In this document: positions 4,784 to 5,824 of the stretch, piece by piece
Layout of the letters: each line of letters opens with the position of its first letter
Position numbering within the stretch: the first letter of the stretch is position 1
Source: Rhodospirillales bacterium
GTDB taxonomy: Bacteria; Pseudomonadota; Alphaproteobacteria; Rhodospirillales; Magnetospirillaceae
NCBI GenBank assembly: GCA_030040955.1
Contig: JASHSH010000372.1
Span: forward strand, 1 to 5,824
Reading direction: 5' to 3'
DNA: 5,824 nucleotides
Program-made: the position numbers and the translations under genes
The notes under the pieces: model-generated
Seen by the model: only the letters and a program-made list of their open reading frames with translations
Told to the model about the DNA's origin: nothing
Databases searched by the model: none

Positions 4784-5824
4784 ATGGCGCGCATCGTCAT
4801 GAAGTTCGGCGGCACCTCGGTCGCCGACGCCGGCCGCATCCAGGCCGCGGCGCAAAAGGTCAAGGCCGAGCTCGACCGCGGCAACGAGGTCGCGGTGGTG
4901 GTCTCGGCGATGGCCGGGGTGACCGACGACCTGGTGCGCCGCTGCCGCGAGATCGCGCCGCTGCACGACCCGCGCGAGTACGACACCGTGGTGGCGACCG
5001 GCGAGCAGGTGACGGTGGGGCTGATGGCGATCGCGCTCCAGCAGATCGGGGTGCGCGCGCGCTCGTGGACGGGCTGGCAGATTCCGATCCGCACCGACGC
5101 TTCCCACGGCAAGGCGCGCATCGACAAGATCGAGACCGAGGAGCTGCTGCGCCGCATGGCGGAGCGCGAGGTCGCCGTGGTGGCCGGCTTCCAGGGCGTC
5201 GGTCCGAACCAGCGCATCTCGACGCTCGGGCGCGGCGGTTCCGACACCAGCGCGGTCGCGCTCGCCGCCGCGCTCGTCGCCGACCGCTGCGACATCTACA
5301 CCGACGTCGACGGCGTCTACACCTCGGACCCGCGCATCGTTGCCAAGGCCCGCAAGCTCGATAAGATAACCTACGAGGAGATGCTCGAGTTCGCTTCGCT
5401 GGGCGCCAAGGTGCTGCAGACCCGCTCGGTCGAGATGGCGATGAAATACCGGGTCCGGGTCCAGGTCCTGTCGAGCTTCGCCGACGCGCCCGGCACGCTG
5501 GTTTGCGACGAGGACGAGATCGTGGAAAAGGAACTGGTGAGCGGCATCGCCCATACCCGCGACGAGGCCAAGATCACGCTGGTCGGCGTGCCCGACCGGC
5601 CGGGCGTGGCCGCCGGCGTGTTCGGCCCGCTCGCCGAGGCCGGCGTCAACGTCGACATGATCGTGCAGAACGTTTCCGCCGACGGGGCCAACACCGACAT
5701 CACCTTCACGGTCTCCAAGGTCGATCTCGACCGCGCGGTGGCGCTGATCAACGGGCGCAAGACCGAGCTCGGCTTCGCGCGCCTGCTGCCGGACGCCAAC
5801 GTGGCCAAGGTCTCGGTCATCGGG
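4784..5824 (+). CDS. lysC: Aspartate kinase, C-terminus beyond the window
   Basis: Aspartokinase phosphorylates aspartate, the first step towards lysine, threonine, methionine and diaminopimelate. From the ATG at 4784, 347 codons run open to the last base; the family is usually about 405-420 aa, so some 60-70 residues are missing. The kinase domain shows MKFGGTSV (6-13, with K7), VVSAMAGVTDDL (39-50), VVATGEQ (69-75, with E74), the GRGGSD loop (149-154) and YTDVDGVYTSDPR (172-184). The first ACT domain begins around 262 with GVPDRPGVAAGVF and VNVDMIVQN (288-296), the usual allosteric lysine/threonine-binding region. The second ACT domain is starting at AKVSVIG when the sequence ends. GGGGA lies shortly before the ATG. 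The start is supported by the conserved MxxIVMKFGG beginning. The gene is divergent from ubiG. Confidence 0.96.
   Translation, partial: MARIVMKFGGTSVADAGRIQAAAQKVKAELDRGNEVAVVVSAMAGVTDDLVRRCREIAPLHDPREYDTVVATGEQVTVGLMAIALQQIGVRARSWTGWQIPIRTDASHGKARIDKIETEELLRRMAEREVAVVAGFQGVGPNQRISTLGRGGSDTSAVALAAALVADRCDIYTDVDGVYTSDPRIVAKARKLDKITYEEMLEFASLGAKVLQTRSVEMAMKYRVRVQVLSSFADAPGTLVCDEDEIVEKELVSGIAHTRDEAKITLVGVPDRPGVAAGVFGPLAEAGVNVDMIVQNVSADGANTDITFTVSKVDLDRAVALINGRKTELGFARLLPDANVAKVSVIG

Noticed and set aside
3897..4802. A 301-codon plus-strand open frame opposite ubiG
   Set aside because: It is the antisense of a complete, motif-rich ubiG and begins inside the brnT promoter.
4120..5554. Long minus-strand open frames (4120-5295 and 4493-5554) across the ubiG-lysC region
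   Set aside because: They are antisense or alternate-frame readings of ubiG and lysC, of low complexity, with no family signature.
1..5824. CRISPR arrays, tRNA genes, transposases or prophage genes
   Set aside because: I saw no regularly spaced direct repeats, no cloverleaf with a CCA-like end, and no transposase or integrase motif on either strand.

Overview
The window is uniformly GC-rich and reads as chromosomal DNA of an alphaproteobacterium. The main clues are a zauP-zapA pair followed directly by an alphaproteobacterial-type 6S RNA, a divergent ubiG/lysC pair, and codon usage dominated by G/C third positions. The order within the class cannot be fixed from the sequence alone.

Layout, left to right. 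Positions 1-390 (minus) hold the N-terminal 130 codons of purQ (purine synthesis), cut by the window edge. A 140-bp gap holds a good promoter for the plus-strand cell-division cluster: zauP (531-761, TTG start) and zapA (766-1086), which build and focus the Z-ring. Immediately after zapA comes the 6S RNA gene (about 1094-1262), whose own -10 element overlaps the zapA stop codon. Twenty-nine bases later begins a YmdB/TIGR00282-family metallophosphoesterase (1292-2107). The 5-formyltetrahydrofolate cyclo-ligase gene that often follows 6S RNA is not here.

The convergent gap 2108-2277 holds a dense GC-rich palindromic repeat (about 2140-2245), including an exact 18-bp palindrome. On the minus strand follows a compact three-gene unit read right to left: brnT toxin (3888-3607), brnA antitoxin (3653-3324, overlapping brnT by 47 nt) and an aldo/keto reductase (3312-2278) whose Shine-Dalgarno overlaps the brnA stop. 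One AT-rich promoter/operator region (about 3891-3922) precedes all three. This looks like a type II toxin-antitoxin module placed among housekeeping genes, with the reductase probably expressed from the module's promoter.

The right end holds ubiG (4685-3957, minus; ubiquinone O-methyltransferase) divergent from lysC (4784 to the end, plus; aspartokinase, truncated by the window after 347 codons). They share a 98-bp intergenic region with overlapping candidate promoters and a short inverted repeat.

Most genes belong to well-known families, and no clearly new system is visible. The least ordinary parts are the brnT-brnA-reductase unit with its possibly leaderless toxin start, the 6S RNA arrangement, and the palindromic element.
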